In this document: positions 45,109 to 53,134 of the stretch, one piece after another
How positions within the stretch are numbered: the stretch's first letter is position 1
How the letters are laid out: the number at the start of each line of letters is the position of its first letter
Assembly (NCBI RefSeq): GCF_005222675.1
Contig: NZ_STGE01000012.1
Coordinates: forward strand, 1-64,000
DNA from: Mycolicibacterium sp. CR10
GTDB lineage: Bacteria > Actinomycetota > Actinomycetes > Mycobacteriales > Mycobacteriaceae
Direction: 5' to 3'
DNA length: 64,000 bases
Program-made: the position numbers and the translations under genes
Notes under the pieces: generated by a model
Told to the model about the DNA's origin: nothing
Database searches by the model: none
The model's input: only the letters and a program-made list of their open reading frames with translations

Positions 45109-46926
45109 CTACCGGCTCCGACCGGCATAGCCGCGCTGGGCGGCCAACCGGACCGGGGCGTTGTCGGTTCCGTAACCGTCGTAGTGCCCGAACCGCTGCA
45201 CGAATTCGAAGAACACCGAGCCGACCGTCCGCGTGTAGAAGTGCACGAAATGTCCGTCGGGAGCGCGGTCGTAGAGCAGGTGGTGCCTGCGAAGCTCGGC
45301 CAGCTGGTCGCCGTCGAGACCGAAGCGGCCGTGCAGGTAGTCGTAGTAGTTGTCGGGGACGCGCAGGAAGTCCAGTCCCCGGTCGGCGGCCTGCCGGGCC
45401 AGCCCGACCACATCGGTGCACGCGAACGCCACGTGCTGCGGCATCCCCGATCCGTCGAGCACGTGCGGCGCGACGTTGAGCGGCAGCCGAATGGAACCGT
45501 CGGCGGTCCGCATCACCTGGCTGCGGACCAGTCCCGTCGGCCCGGGAACCTCGGCGGGGGCGTCGGGGGTCAGCCCGAACACGCTGGTGAGGAACAGCAC
45601 GGCATCCTCAGCGGTCTGCCATGGCTGCGTCAGGTTGACGTGGTCGATCGCGTCGATTCCTCCGGCGTTCGAATCATCAAGTCCCCCTTCGAATTCCCCG
45701 ACCCACGCGGGGGCGCCGGGACATTCGGCGATCCAGTAGAGCTCGGTGCCGTCGGGAGCCACCGCCGCACCGAACGGCTGCTCGGAGGCGTAGGTGCGGC
45801 GGTAGGCGACGGGGGCCATCAACTCGGCCGCCCGCGCGGAGGTGCCGGCGGTGTCGGGGACCTGCAAGCCGACCGCCGCGACGTGCGGCTGCTGATCGCG
45901 GGCCTGTTGTTCGTTGAGGACGACGCGCGCGTCGCCCGCCGACCACAGTGACACCGGCTTGGTGCGATGCCGGCCCCGCATGGTGAAGCCGAGTTGGCCG
46001 AGCAGCACCTCCACCTCGCTGGTGTCCTCGGCCTTGAGCTCGACGAAATCGAAGGCGACGGGCGGCTTGGCGGGCGTCAGCGTGGTGAGTGCGGGTTTCC
46101 AGTTCTCGGGGTTGGCGGCGGCGACCTTGTCCTGCAGCCACAGCAGCGAGCGCAGGGCGTGCACGGCGGTGTGCCGGGGATCGGTCTGGCGGAACGTGTC
46201 GTTGAAGACCTCGAGAGACAGTGGGCCTCCGTATCCGGCTTCCAGTACGCAGGTGACGAAGCGGGTCAGGTCGAAGGCGCCCTCGCCCGGGAACAGCCGG
46301 TGATGGCGGCTCCACGACAGCACGTCCATCGACAGCGCCGGAGCGTCCGCGAGCTGCAGGTAGAAGATTTTCTCGGCCGGGATCTCGACGATGGCCGAGG
46401 GGTCGTGGCCGCGGGACAGGACGTGGAAGCTGTCCAGGCAGGCACCGACGGCGGGGTGATCGGCGAGATCGACGATCCGCCAGGCGCGGCGGTAGTCGTC
46501 GACGAATCGGCCCCAGGCCAGCGCCTCGAACGCGATCCTGACGCCGTAGGTCTGCGCGACGTCGCCGATCCGGCGCAGTTGGTCGGCGGACACCTCGTCG
46601 GAGTCGACGGTCGCGGTGGCGACGTTGCTGCAGACCAGAACGGTGTCGATGCCGAGACGCTGCGCGGTCGCGAAGGTGGCCGCGGCGCGCCGGAGGTTGT
46701 CGGCGAACGTCGGTTCGTCGACGCCCTCGAGGTCGCGCAGCGGCTGGTACAGATCCAGGGTGAGGCCGAGGCGACGGGCCAGGGCGCGGATCTCCTCCGG
46801 GGAGTGGTCACCGGCGATGAGATCGGGTTCGAAGACCTCGACGCCGTCGAAACCGGCGGCGGCGCAGGCGTGCAGTTTCTCCACCAGTGAGCCGGCCAGC
46901 GACACGGTCGCGATCGAGGTCTTCAT
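45109..46926 (-). CDS. qsuB: 3-dehydroshikimate dehydratase, fused to a VOC/HPPD-like domain (QsuB/QuiC1 type)
   Basis: 605 residues. The N-terminal half is a xylose-isomerase-like TIM barrel with metal ligands Glu134, Asp165, Gln191 and Glu239 (FEALAWGRF, CLDSFHVL, FYLQLADAP, LSLEVFND). The C-terminal half (about 290-605) is a vicinal-oxygen-chelate domain like 4-hydroxyphenylpyruvate dioxygenase, with DHVNLT, QHVAFACTD and VFFEFVQRFGHYDGYG. Proteins of this layout dehydrate 3-dehydroshikimate to protocatechuate; the role of the C-terminal domain is still debated. ATG at 46926. It is divergent from a TetR regulator, with an AT-rich palindromic operator 14 bases upstream of its start. Confidence 0.92.
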   Translation of the reverse strand: MKTSIATVSLAGSLVEKLHACAAAGFDGVEVFEPDLIAGDHSPEEIRALARRLGLTLDLYQPLRDLEGVDEPTFADNLRRAAATFATAQRLGIDTVLVCSNVATATVDSDEVSADQLRRIGDVAQTYGVRIAFEALAWGRFVDDYRRAWRIVDLADHPAVGACLDSFHVLSRGHDPSAIVEIPAEKIFYLQLADAPALSMDVLSWSRHHRLFPGEGAFDLTRFVTCVLEAGYGGPLSLEVFNDTFRQTDPRHTAVHALRSLLWLQDKVAAANPENWKPALTTLTPAKPPVAFDFVELKAEDTSEVEVLLGQLGFTMRGRHRTKPVSLWSAGDARVVLNEQQARDQQPHVAAVGLQVPDTAGTSARAAELMAPVAYRRTYASEQPFGAAVAPDGTELYWIAECPGAPAWVGEFEGGLDDSNAGGIDAIDHVNLTQPWQTAEDAVLFLTSVFGLTPDAPAEVPGPTGLVRSQVMRTADGSIRLPLNVAPHVLDGSGMPQHVAFACTDVVGLARQAADRGLDFLRVPDNYYDYLHGRFGLDGDQLAELRRHHLLYDRAPDGHFVHFYTRTVGSVFFEFVQRFGHYDGYGTDNAPVRLAAQRGYAGRSR

Positions 46927-46939
46927 CACAGCAATGTAC

Positions 46940-46953
46940 CAATTAGTTAATTG
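46940..46953. promoter_or_regulatory. Operator palindrome between qsuB and its TetR regulator
   Basis: CAATTAGTTAATTG has perfect 6-base half-sites (CAATTA/TAATTG) around GT. It lies just upstream of the qsuB ATG and about 52 bases before the TetR start. A related sequence (ACCAGTTAGTACATT versus ACCAATTAGTTAATT) precedes the dehydrogenase gene at 47837-47851. Confidence 0.65.
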
Positions 46954-47004
46954 ATGCGGAAGAGCGCGATCGGGACACGCACGCAATCAGTAAGCTCAGC
47001 GGTC

Positions 47005-47652
47005 GTGGCCGCCAAGCCGAAAGCCGAACTGCAGCGGGACGCCGAACGCACCCGCGCCGAGCTGCTCGCCGTGGCGACCGAGGTGTTCGCCGAATCGGGC
47101 TATTCGGGCGCACGCGTCGACGAGATCGCCGAGCGCACCCGCACCACCAAGCGGATGATCTACTACTACTTCGGCGGGAAAGAGCAGCTCTACCTGGCCG
47201 TACTGGAGAACGCGTACCGGGGAATCCGCGTCGCCGAGCAGAAGTTGACGGTCGATCACTCCAATCCCGTGGAGGCGATCCGCCGGTTGGCCGAGGTGAC
47301 GTTCGACCACCACATCGCCCACGATGCCTTCATCAGGCTGGTCTCGATCGAGAACATCCACCGCGGGGAGTTCATCAGCCGGCTGAGCTCGCTTCGCGAG
47401 CTGTCCGCCCCGGCGACGTCGGTGATCGACGAGATCCTGCGCGACGGCCGCGAAGCCGGGGTGTTCCGCACCGACGTCGACGCCCTCGACGTGCACGTGG
47501 TGATCAGCTCGTATTGCGTATTCCAGGTGGCCAACCGGTACACGTTCGGCTTCCTCTTCGGTGTCGACTTCACCGACACCTCCCAGCGGGCACACCTGCG
47601 CCGGATGATCGGCGACGTCGTCGTCGGGTGGTTGACCACGCCGGTCAGCTAA
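47005..47652 (+). CDS. TetR-family regulator of the quinate/shikimate genes (predicted)
   Basis: 215 residues. HTH: RTRAELLAVATEVFAESGYSGARVDEIAERTRTTKRMIYYYFGGKEQLYL, then a TetR_C helical domain. The role is inferred from position between qsuB (divergent) and qsuD-MFS (downstream), both preceded by the same operator-like motif. Likely inducers are quinate, shikimate or protocatechuate. GTG at 47005 chosen; an ATG 18 codons upstream would place the operator inside the gene. Confidence 0.8.
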   Translation: MAAKPKAELQRDAERTRAELLAVATEVFAESGYSGARVDEIAERTRTTKRMIYYYFGGKEQLYLAVLENAYRGIRVAEQKLTVDHSNPVEAIRRLAEVTFDHHIAHDAFIRLVSIENIHRGEFISRLSSLRELSAPATSVIDEILRDGREAGVFRTDVDALDVHVVISSYCVFQVANRYTFGFLFGVDFTDTSQRAHLRRMIGDVVVGWLTTPVS

Positions 47653-47670
47653 CCGCCCCGCACACTCGCC

Positions 47671-47758
47671 ACCCCACCCATCGCCGCCCACCCATCGCCG
47701 AAATGGCATTCCGGCAGAACTTTCTCGAGTGACTTCCTGCCGGAATGCCATTTCGGCG
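47671..47758. repeat. Palindrome of the GGAATNGCATTCC family (copy 2)
   Basis: Perfect 22-base arms at 47696-47717 and 47737-47758 with a 19-base loop. The core of each arm is GAAATGGCATTCC or its complement. A 13-14 bp unit CCACCCATCGCCG is duplicated directly to the left, and its last five bases (CGCCG) are the first bases of the left arm. It lies between the TetR gene and the qsuD promoter, both on the plus strand. Confidence 0.88.
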
Positions 47759-47836
47759 GTCTGACCACTTGATATGGGCGCCGTCACATTTTCCTCTTGA
47801 CGCGACGCGCACCACAGTGCTGTACTTTGCGTACGA

Positions 47837-47851
47837 ACCAGTTAGTACATT
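47837..47851. promoter_or_regulatory. Second operator-like site, upstream of the quinate/shikimate dehydrogenase gene
   Basis: ACCAGTTAGTACATT differs at three positions from the operator region beside qsuB (ACCAATTAGTTAATT). It lies 15 bases before the start codon and 3 bases before the ribosome binding site (GGAGAG), where a bound repressor would block initiation. A wider imperfect dyad CGAAC-CA-GTTAG surrounds it. Confidence 0.55.
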
Positions 47852-47865
47852 ACGGAGAGTGGTGC

Positions 47866-48735
47866 ATGAAGCGTCCCTATCTCGTCGGCCTCGTCGGTAC
47901 CGGCGTCGGCCCGTCGCTGACCCCGGCGCTGCACATGACCGAGGCCCGCGCTCACGGCCTCGACTACGTGTACCGCACCCTCGACCTCGATGAACTGCAC
48001 GTCGGCCCCACCCAGATCGGCGAGGTGCTCACCTGGGCCCGCACCCTGGGCTACGACGCGCTCAACATCACCCACCCCTGCAAGCAACTGGTGCTCGAGC
48101 ACCTCGACCAGATCGATCCGACGGCCGCCGCGCTCGGAGCCGTCAACACGGTCGTCTTCACCGACGGCGGCCGGGCACTGGGCTACAACACCGACACCAC
48201 GGGGTTCGCCGACGGCTTCACCGAGGGACTTCCCGGCGCGAGGGTCGACACCGTGGTGCTCGTCGGCGCGGGCGGGGCGGGCACCGCGGTCGCCGACGCA
48301 CTGCTGCGGCTGGGATCGGTCCATCTGACCGTCGTCGATCTCGACGTCGAGCGCGCCGACCGCCTCGCCCACGAGTTGGCCGCCCGCTTCCCCCTCGCCC
48401 ACGTCCAAGCCTCCGCGTTCGACAAACTCTCGGTCCTGCTCCCCGACAGCGACGGCGTCGTGCACGCCACCCCCACCGGCATGGCGGCCCACCCCGGGAT
48501 GCCGTTCTCCGCGGATCTGCTGCACCCGCGGCTGTGGGTGGCCGACATCGTCTACCGGCCGCTGGACACCGCCCTGCTGCAGGCCGCCCGCGCTGCCGGG
48601 TGCCGCACGCTCGACGGTGGTCACATGGCGGTCCACCAGGCCACCGAGGCGTTCGCGCTCATCACCGGAATCACGCCCGACGCAGAGCGGATGTCGACGC
48701 ACTTCCGCTCGATGGTTACCCAGTCACCCCGTTAA
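47866..48735 (+). CDS. qsuD: Quinate/shikimate dehydrogenase (AroE-like, QsuD type)
   Basis: 289 residues. Substrate domain with GVGPSLTPALHMTEA and NITHPCKQ (catalytic Lys), then YNTDTTGF with the catalytic Asp. The dinucleotide domain has VGAGGAGTAVADAL. The acid in VVDLDVERAD at the end of the second strand favours NAD+ over NADP+, as in catabolic quinate/shikimate dehydrogenases, unlike biosynthetic AroE, which carries Arg there. It oxidises quinate to 3-dehydroquinate and shikimate to 3-dehydroshikimate. ATG with GGAGAG upstream. First gene of a plus-strand run with the MFS gene and pcaHGBC. Confidence 0.88.
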   Translation: MKRPYLVGLVGTGVGPSLTPALHMTEARAHGLDYVYRTLDLDELHVGPTQIGEVLTWARTLGYDALNITHPCKQLVLEHLDQIDPTAAALGAVNTVVFTDGGRALGYNTDTTGFADGFTEGLPGARVDTVVLVGAGGAGTAVADALLRLGSVHLTVVDLDVERADRLAHELAARFPLAHVQASAFDKLSVLLPDSDGVVHATPTGMAAHPGMPFSADLLHPRLWVADIVYRPLDTALLQAARAAGCRTLDGGHMAVHQATEAFALITGITPDAERMSTHFRSMVTQSPR

Positions 48736-48784
48736 TCCCTGAAATATCCATCAATCCGGCACAATTCGCCTTAAGGAGTCACCG

Positions 48785-50122
48785 ATGACCACCACTCACG
48801 AACCGGGAGCCCTCCCGGAGAAGACACCGAGGCGGGCGGCGCTGGCCAGCTTCATGGGCAGCGCAGTCGAGTACTACGACTTCTTCCTGTTCGGGTCCGC
48901 GGCGGCGCTGATCTTCCCGCACGTGTTCTTCCCGTCGGATGACGAAGCGTCCCTGGTGATGTCGTTCGCCACCTTCGGCTTCGCCTACATCGCACGGCCC
49001 GTCGGCGCGGTGATCCTCGGCCATTTCGGGGATCGCATCGGACGCCAGCGGGTGCTGATGTTCACCCTCGTCCTGATGGGGGTGTCGACGTTCATGATCG
49101 GCTGCCTGCCCACCTTCGCCACCATCGGCTGGGCCGCACCTGTGCTGCTGGTGATCTGCCGGCTCCTGCAGGGTCTGTCCGCGGCCGGTGAGCAGGCCGG
49201 AGCCAGTTCGCTGACACTGGAACACTCCCCCGACGACAGGCGCGCCTTCTTCACGTCATGGACCCTGACCGGAACCCAGGGCGGCCTGATCCTCGCGTCC
49301 CTGGTGATGATTCCGTTCATGGCGCTGCCCGACGAGGCCAAGTACAGCTGGGGCTGGCGGGTGCCGTTCTGGCTTTCCGCCGCGGTGGTCGTGGTCGCGT
49401 ACTTCATTCGTCGCCAGCTGCACGAGACCCCGCAGTTCACCGAAGCCAAGAACGCGGGCACCCTCGCCCGGATGCCGCTGGTGCCGCTGCTGCGCAATCA
49501 CTGGCGTGACGTGCTGCGTGTCATCCTCTGCGCGTTCATCGCCGCCGTCTCAACGGTTTTCGCGAACCTCGCGCTGGCGTACGGCAAGAAGGTCGGACTC
49601 GACACCGATCTGACGCTGTGGCTCGTCGTGGTCGCCAACATCGGCGCCTTGTTCACCCAGCCGCTGTTCGGTCAACTCGCCGACCGCATCGGGCGCAAGC
49701 CGGTGTTCATCTACGGCGCGCTGTCGTCCGCGGTCCTGATGCCCTTCTACATGCTGTCGATGAGCCAGGACAATCACCTGCTGACCTTCGCACTGGCCGT
49801 GGCGACGTTCTCGTTCGGCTACGCCGCCGCCAACGCCGTCTGGCCGTCGTTCTACGGCGAGATGTTCTCCACGCAGGTGCGCTTCTCGGGGATGGCGATC
49901 GGCACCCAACTCGGCTTCCTGATGGCCGGCTTCGCACCGTCGATCGTCACCGCGCTCGGCGGCGTCCGCGAAGGCGGCTGGGTTGTGATCAGCATCTTCA
50001 CCGCGGTCGTCTGCCTGATCTCGGCCGGCGCCGCGCTGACCGCCCGGGAGACCAAGGACGTCCCGACCGAGCTGCTCGGCCACCCGGCGTCGGACGCCCG
50101 CAAGGACCTCGTCAACCACTAG
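48785..50122 (+). CDS. MFS transporter, metabolite:H+ symporter (MHS) type
   Basis: 445 residues, 12 transmembrane helices. MHS signatures: ASFMGSAVEYYDFFLFG near the start and the loop 2-3 motif GHFGDRIGRQRVL, repeated as FGQLADRIGRKPVF in the second half. ShiA, a proton symporter for shikimate, belongs to this group. From its place between qsuD and pcaH it most likely imports quinate, shikimate or protocatechuate. AAGGAG precedes the ATG. It ends 8 bases before a long palindrome. Confidence 0.88.
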   Translation: MTTTHEPGALPEKTPRRAALASFMGSAVEYYDFFLFGSAAALIFPHVFFPSDDEASLVMSFATFGFAYIARPVGAVILGHFGDRIGRQRVLMFTLVLMGVSTFMIGCLPTFATIGWAAPVLLVICRLLQGLSAAGEQAGASSLTLEHSPDDRRAFFTSWTLTGTQGGLILASLVMIPFMALPDEAKYSWGWRVPFWLSAAVVVVAYFIRRQLHETPQFTEAKNAGTLARMPLVPLLRNHWRDVLRVILCAFIAAVSTVFANLALAYGKKVGLDTDLTLWLVVVANIGALFTQPLFGQLADRIGRKPVFIYGALSSAVLMPFYMLSMSQDNHLLTFALAVATFSFGYAAANAVWPSFYGEMFSTQVRFSGMAIGTQLGFLMAGFAPSIVTALGGVREGGWVVISIFTAVVCLISAGAALTARETKDVPTELLGHPASDARKDLVNH

Positions 50123-50130
50123 CCAACCCC

Positions 50131-50193
50131 CGCCGGAATTGCATTCCACGCGCCCCTCACTCGGGATTCCCCGCGTGGAATGCAATTCCGGCG
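50131..50193. repeat. Palindrome of the GGAATNGCATTCC family (copy 3)
   Basis: Perfect 22-base arms (50131-50152, 50172-50193) with a 19-base loop; core GGAATTGCATTCC. Placed between the MFS stop and the pcaH ribosome binding site inside a co-directional gene run, 17 bases before the pcaH ATG. In RNA it would form a very stable hairpin that could attenuate or process the transcript, but it has no U tract. Confidence 0.9.
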
Positions 50194-50210
50194 CTTCCAG
50201 AGGAGCTTTC

Positions 50211-51008
50211 ATGACTTCCATGCCTGCACTCGTCGACACCAACCCTGACAGTGCGACCGCGAGTCAGGCGGAGATCAACGCCGAGATGGCCGCCATCGAG
50301 TCCGCCTATGTCCGGTCCGGGGTCGAGGAGACCCAGCCTCGGCTGGACTATGCGCCTTACCGCAGCAGCCTGCTACGTCACCCGACGAAGGACCTGCAGC
50401 ACGCCGATCCCGAGGGCATCGAGCTGTGGACGCCGGCGTTTGGGCACCGCGACGTCCACGCGCTGGAATCCGATCTGACGATCCAGCACAACGGCGAGCC
50501 CATCGGTGAGCGGATCATCGTCACCGGCCGCATCGTCGACGGCGACGGCCGGCCGGTGCGCCACCAGCTGGTCGAGATCTGGCAGGCCAACGCGGCGGGC
50601 CGCTATGTGCACAAGCGCGATCAGCACGCCGCTCCGCTGGACCCCAACTTCACCGGCGTGGGCCGCTGCCTGACCGACGGCGACGGCACCTACACGTTCA
50701 CCACCATCAAGCCCGGCCCGTACCCGTGGAAGAACCACCGCAACGCCTGGCGGCCCGCACACATCCACTTCTCGCTTTTCGGAACCGATTTCACGCAGCG
50801 GATGATCACCCAGATGTATTTTCCAGGGGACCCGCTCTTCAAGCTGGACCCGATCTATCAGTCCATCACCGACCAGAAGGCCCGCGAGCGGCTGGTCGCC
50901 ACCTACGACCACGACGTCTCCACCCACGAGTGGTGCACCGGCTACCGCTGGGACATCGTGCTGACCGGCAGCGCACGTACGCTTTTCGAAGACACAGAGG
51001 AGAAGTGA
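50211..51008 (+). CDS. pcaH: Protocatechuate 3,4-dioxygenase beta subunit
   Basis: 265 residues. Non-heme Fe(III) ligands at their family spacing: Tyr132 (GRYVHK), Tyr171 (PGPYPWKN), His184 and His186 (RPAHIHFS). The beta chain holds the iron and cleaves protocatechuate to 3-carboxy-cis,cis-muconate together with PcaG. The N-terminal 40 residues are longer and less conserved. ATG at 50211 with GAGGAG upstream. The stop overlaps the pcaG start by one base. Confidence 0.95.
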   Translation: MTSMPALVDTNPDSATASQAEINAEMAAIESAYVRSGVEETQPRLDYAPYRSSLLRHPTKDLQHADPEGIELWTPAFGHRDVHALESDLTIQHNGEPIGERIIVTGRIVDGDGRPVRHQLVEIWQANAAGRYVHKRDQHAAPLDPNFTGVGRCLTDGDGTYTFTTIKPGPYPWKNHRNAWRPAHIHFSLFGTDFTQRMITQMYFPGDPLFKLDPIYQSITDQKARERLVATYDHDVSTHEWCTGYRWDIVLTGSARTLFEDTEEK

Positions 51009-51562
51009 TGACCACGCTCCTGGCCCCCACCCCCGGGCAGACCATCGGCCCGTTCTACGGGTACGCGCTGCCGTATGACCGCGGCCATGAACTGGTCCCG
51101 CCGCAGTCCGCCGGCGCAATTCGCTTCCACGGCACCGTGACCGACGGGAACGGGCAGCCGGTCCGGGACGTGATGCTGGAGATCTGGCAGGCCGCCGCGG
51201 ACGGTATGGTGCCTCGGTCGGCGGGTTCGCTGCACCGCGACGGCTGGACGTTCACCGGTTGGGGTCGCGCCTCCACCGACGATGACGGCCATTTCAGCTT
51301 CTCGACCGTCGAACCCGGACCCACCGAGCCCGGCAAGGCGGCCTTCATCATGATGACGGTGTTCGGTCGTGGGCTGCTCAATCGCCTGTTCACCCGCGCC
51401 TACGTCCCCGGCCCCGCGCTGGACGACGACCCGCTGCTGTCGTCGCTGCCCGCCAGCCGCCGCGACACCCTGATCGCCAAACGCGACGCCGCGGGCCTGC
51501 GCTTCGATGTGTCCCTGCAAGGTCCCGACGAGACGGTGTTCCTGCGCTACCCGGGGCACTGA
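51008..51562 (+). CDS. pcaG: Protocatechuate 3,4-dioxygenase alpha subunit
   Basis: 184 residues, opening TPGQTIGPFYGYALPY, with LEIWQAAADG and STVEPGPTEPGKAAFIMMTVFGRGLLNRLFTRAY. It is the non-iron partner of PcaH: the alpha chain lacks the Tyr/His ligand set (GPTEP replaces GPYPW). It starts on the last base of pcaH (TGATG) and stops 2 bases before pcaB. Confidence 0.94.
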   Translation: MTTLLAPTPGQTIGPFYGYALPYDRGHELVPPQSAGAIRFHGTVTDGNGQPVRDVMLEIWQAAADGMVPRSAGSLHRDGWTFTGWGRASTDDDGHFSFSTVEPGPTEPGKAAFIMMTVFGRGLLNRLFTRAYVPGPALDDDPLLSSLPASRRDTLIAKRDAAGLRFDVSLQGPDETVFLRYPGH

Positions 51563-51564
51563 CC

Positions 51565-52767
51565 ATGACCGACCTGTTCTGGCCGGGTGATCACCGCGCC
51601 GGCGCGCTGATGAGCGACGGGGCCTTCTTCGACGCGCTCGTCGCCGTCGAGAACGCCTGGCTGGCAGTACTTGTCGAGCACGGTATCGCACCCGTGTCGG
51701 CAGCGGCCGATGTGGCTGCATGTGTGCGCACCGGCGACGTGGAGTCCGTCGCGGCGGGCGCCGAGCGCGACGGAAATCCGGTGACCGGCCTGGTGGCCAT
51801 GCTGCGGGCGCGGGCCGGGGCCGACACCGCGACGTGGTTACACCGCGGACTGACCAGCCAGGATGTCGTCGACACCGCGTTGATGTTCTGCCTGCGCGAC
51901 GCGTTGTCAGTCATCGAAGACCATCTGGCGCAACAGGTTCGGGTGCTCTCGAACCTGGCGCGGGCACACCGCGATGATCCGATGCTCACCCGCACCCTGA
52001 CCCAGCCCGCGCTACCGGGCACCGCGGGGATGAAGTTCGCGGTCTGGCTCGGCGCCGTACTCGACGCCGCCGACACTTTGGGCGGAGTTCCCGCGCCCGC
52101 GGTGCAGGTCGGCGGCGCGGCCGGGACGATGGCGGCGGCCACCCAACTGAGCGGTTCCGTCGACGGGGCGCTGGCGTTGTCGGCTGCGCTGGCCGCGAAA
52201 CTCGCTCTGGCACCGGCATACCCGTGGCACACCGCGCGGTCCCGGTTCACCCGGGCCGCTGATGCGCTGGTGACGTGCTGCGACGGCTGGGGACACATCG
52301 CCAACGATGTGTCCCTCGGCGGCCGCGCCGAGATCGGCGAGTTCGCCGAAGGTTCCGGCGGCGGTTCGTCGACGATGCCGCACAAGAGCAATCCCGTACT
52401 GACCGTGCTGCTGCGGCGCGCGGCCGTGACCGCTCCCCCGCTCGCGGCGACGTTGCACACCGCATCGGCGGCCTCGGTCGACGAACGCTCCGACGGTGGC
52501 TGGCACGCCGAATGGGCGACGCTGCGCACCCTGACCCGGCACACCGTGGTCGCCGCACACCAGGCCACCGACCTGTTGACGACCCTCAGATTCGACGCCG
52601 CCCGCGTATCGGCCAATCTCGCTGCCGCCCAGGGGATCAACGCCGAACACCAGGCGATGGCGGCGTTGAGCGGACAGGACGCCGGCGACACCTACCTGGG
52701 TGCGGCGAGCCGGCTCGTCGACGCGGCCCTGGATCGCGCCGCCACCTACCTGAAGGAGACGTCATGA
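51565..52767 (+). CDS. pcaB: 3-carboxy-cis,cis-muconate cycloisomerase
   Basis: 400 residues of the fumarase/aspartase superfamily. The signature GSSTMPHKSNPV is complete with its catalytic Ser, and the helical core contains HRGLTSQDVVDTALMF and TLTQPALPGTAG. It makes 4-carboxymuconolactone from 3-carboxymuconate. About 50 residues shorter than proteobacterial PcaB at the C-terminus. ATGA overlap with pcaC. Confidence 0.93.
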   Translation: MTDLFWPGDHRAGALMSDGAFFDALVAVENAWLAVLVEHGIAPVSAAADVAACVRTGDVESVAAGAERDGNPVTGLVAMLRARAGADTATWLHRGLTSQDVVDTALMFCLRDALSVIEDHLAQQVRVLSNLARAHRDDPMLTRTLTQPALPGTAGMKFAVWLGAVLDAADTLGGVPAPAVQVGGAAGTMAAATQLSGSVDGALALSAALAAKLALAPAYPWHTARSRFTRAADALVTCCDGWGHIANDVSLGGRAEIGEFAEGSGGGSSTMPHKSNPVLTVLLRRAAVTAPPLAATLHTASAASVDERSDGGWHAEWATLRTLTRHTVVAAHQATDLLTTLRFDAARVSANLAAAQGINAEHQAMAALSGQDAGDTYLGAASRLVDAALDRAATYLKETS

Positions 52768-53129
52768 GCACCTACGACGACGGAATGGCCGTGCGCCGCG
52801 AGGTTCTCGGCGACGCTCACGTCGACCGCGCGATCGCCGGCACCACCGACTTCACCGAAGAGTTCCAGGACTTCATCACCCGCTACGCGTGGGGCGAGAT
52901 CTGGACCCGTCCCGGGCTGGACCGCAGGTCGCGCTCGTTGATCACCTTGACCGCGCTTATCGCGCGCGGGCACCACGAGGAACTCGCCATGCATGTGCGT
53001 GCCGCCCGCCGCAACGGGTTGTCCGTCGACGAGATCAAGGAACTGCTGCTGCAGACCGCGATCTACTGTGGGGTACCGGATGCCAATACCGCGTTCCGGA
53101 TCGCCTCACGCGTGCTCGACGAGGAGTAA
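52764..53129 (+). CDS. pcaC: 4-carboxymuconolactone decarboxylase
   Basis: 121 residues of the AhpD-like CMD family: REVLGDAHVDRA, EFQDFITRYAWGEIWTRPGLDRRSRSLITLTALIARGHHEEL. It decarboxylates 4-carboxymuconolactone to beta-ketoadipate enol-lactone. Here it is a free-standing protein, while many actinobacteria fuse it with PcaD as PcaL. It overlaps pcaB by ATGA and converges on pcaJ with 5 bases between the stops. Confidence 0.93.
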   Translation: MSTYDDGMAVRREVLGDAHVDRAIAGTTDFTEEFQDFITRYAWGEIWTRPGLDRRSRSLITLTALIARGHHEELAMHVRAARRNGLSVDEIKELLLQTAIYCGVPDANTAFRIASRVLDEE

Positions 53130-53134
53130 CCGGC

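Noticed and set aside
46951..47004. Upstream ATG start for the TetR gene beside qsuB
   Set aside because: It would put the palindromic operator at the very start of the gene, and the added residues are unlike TetR N-termini.
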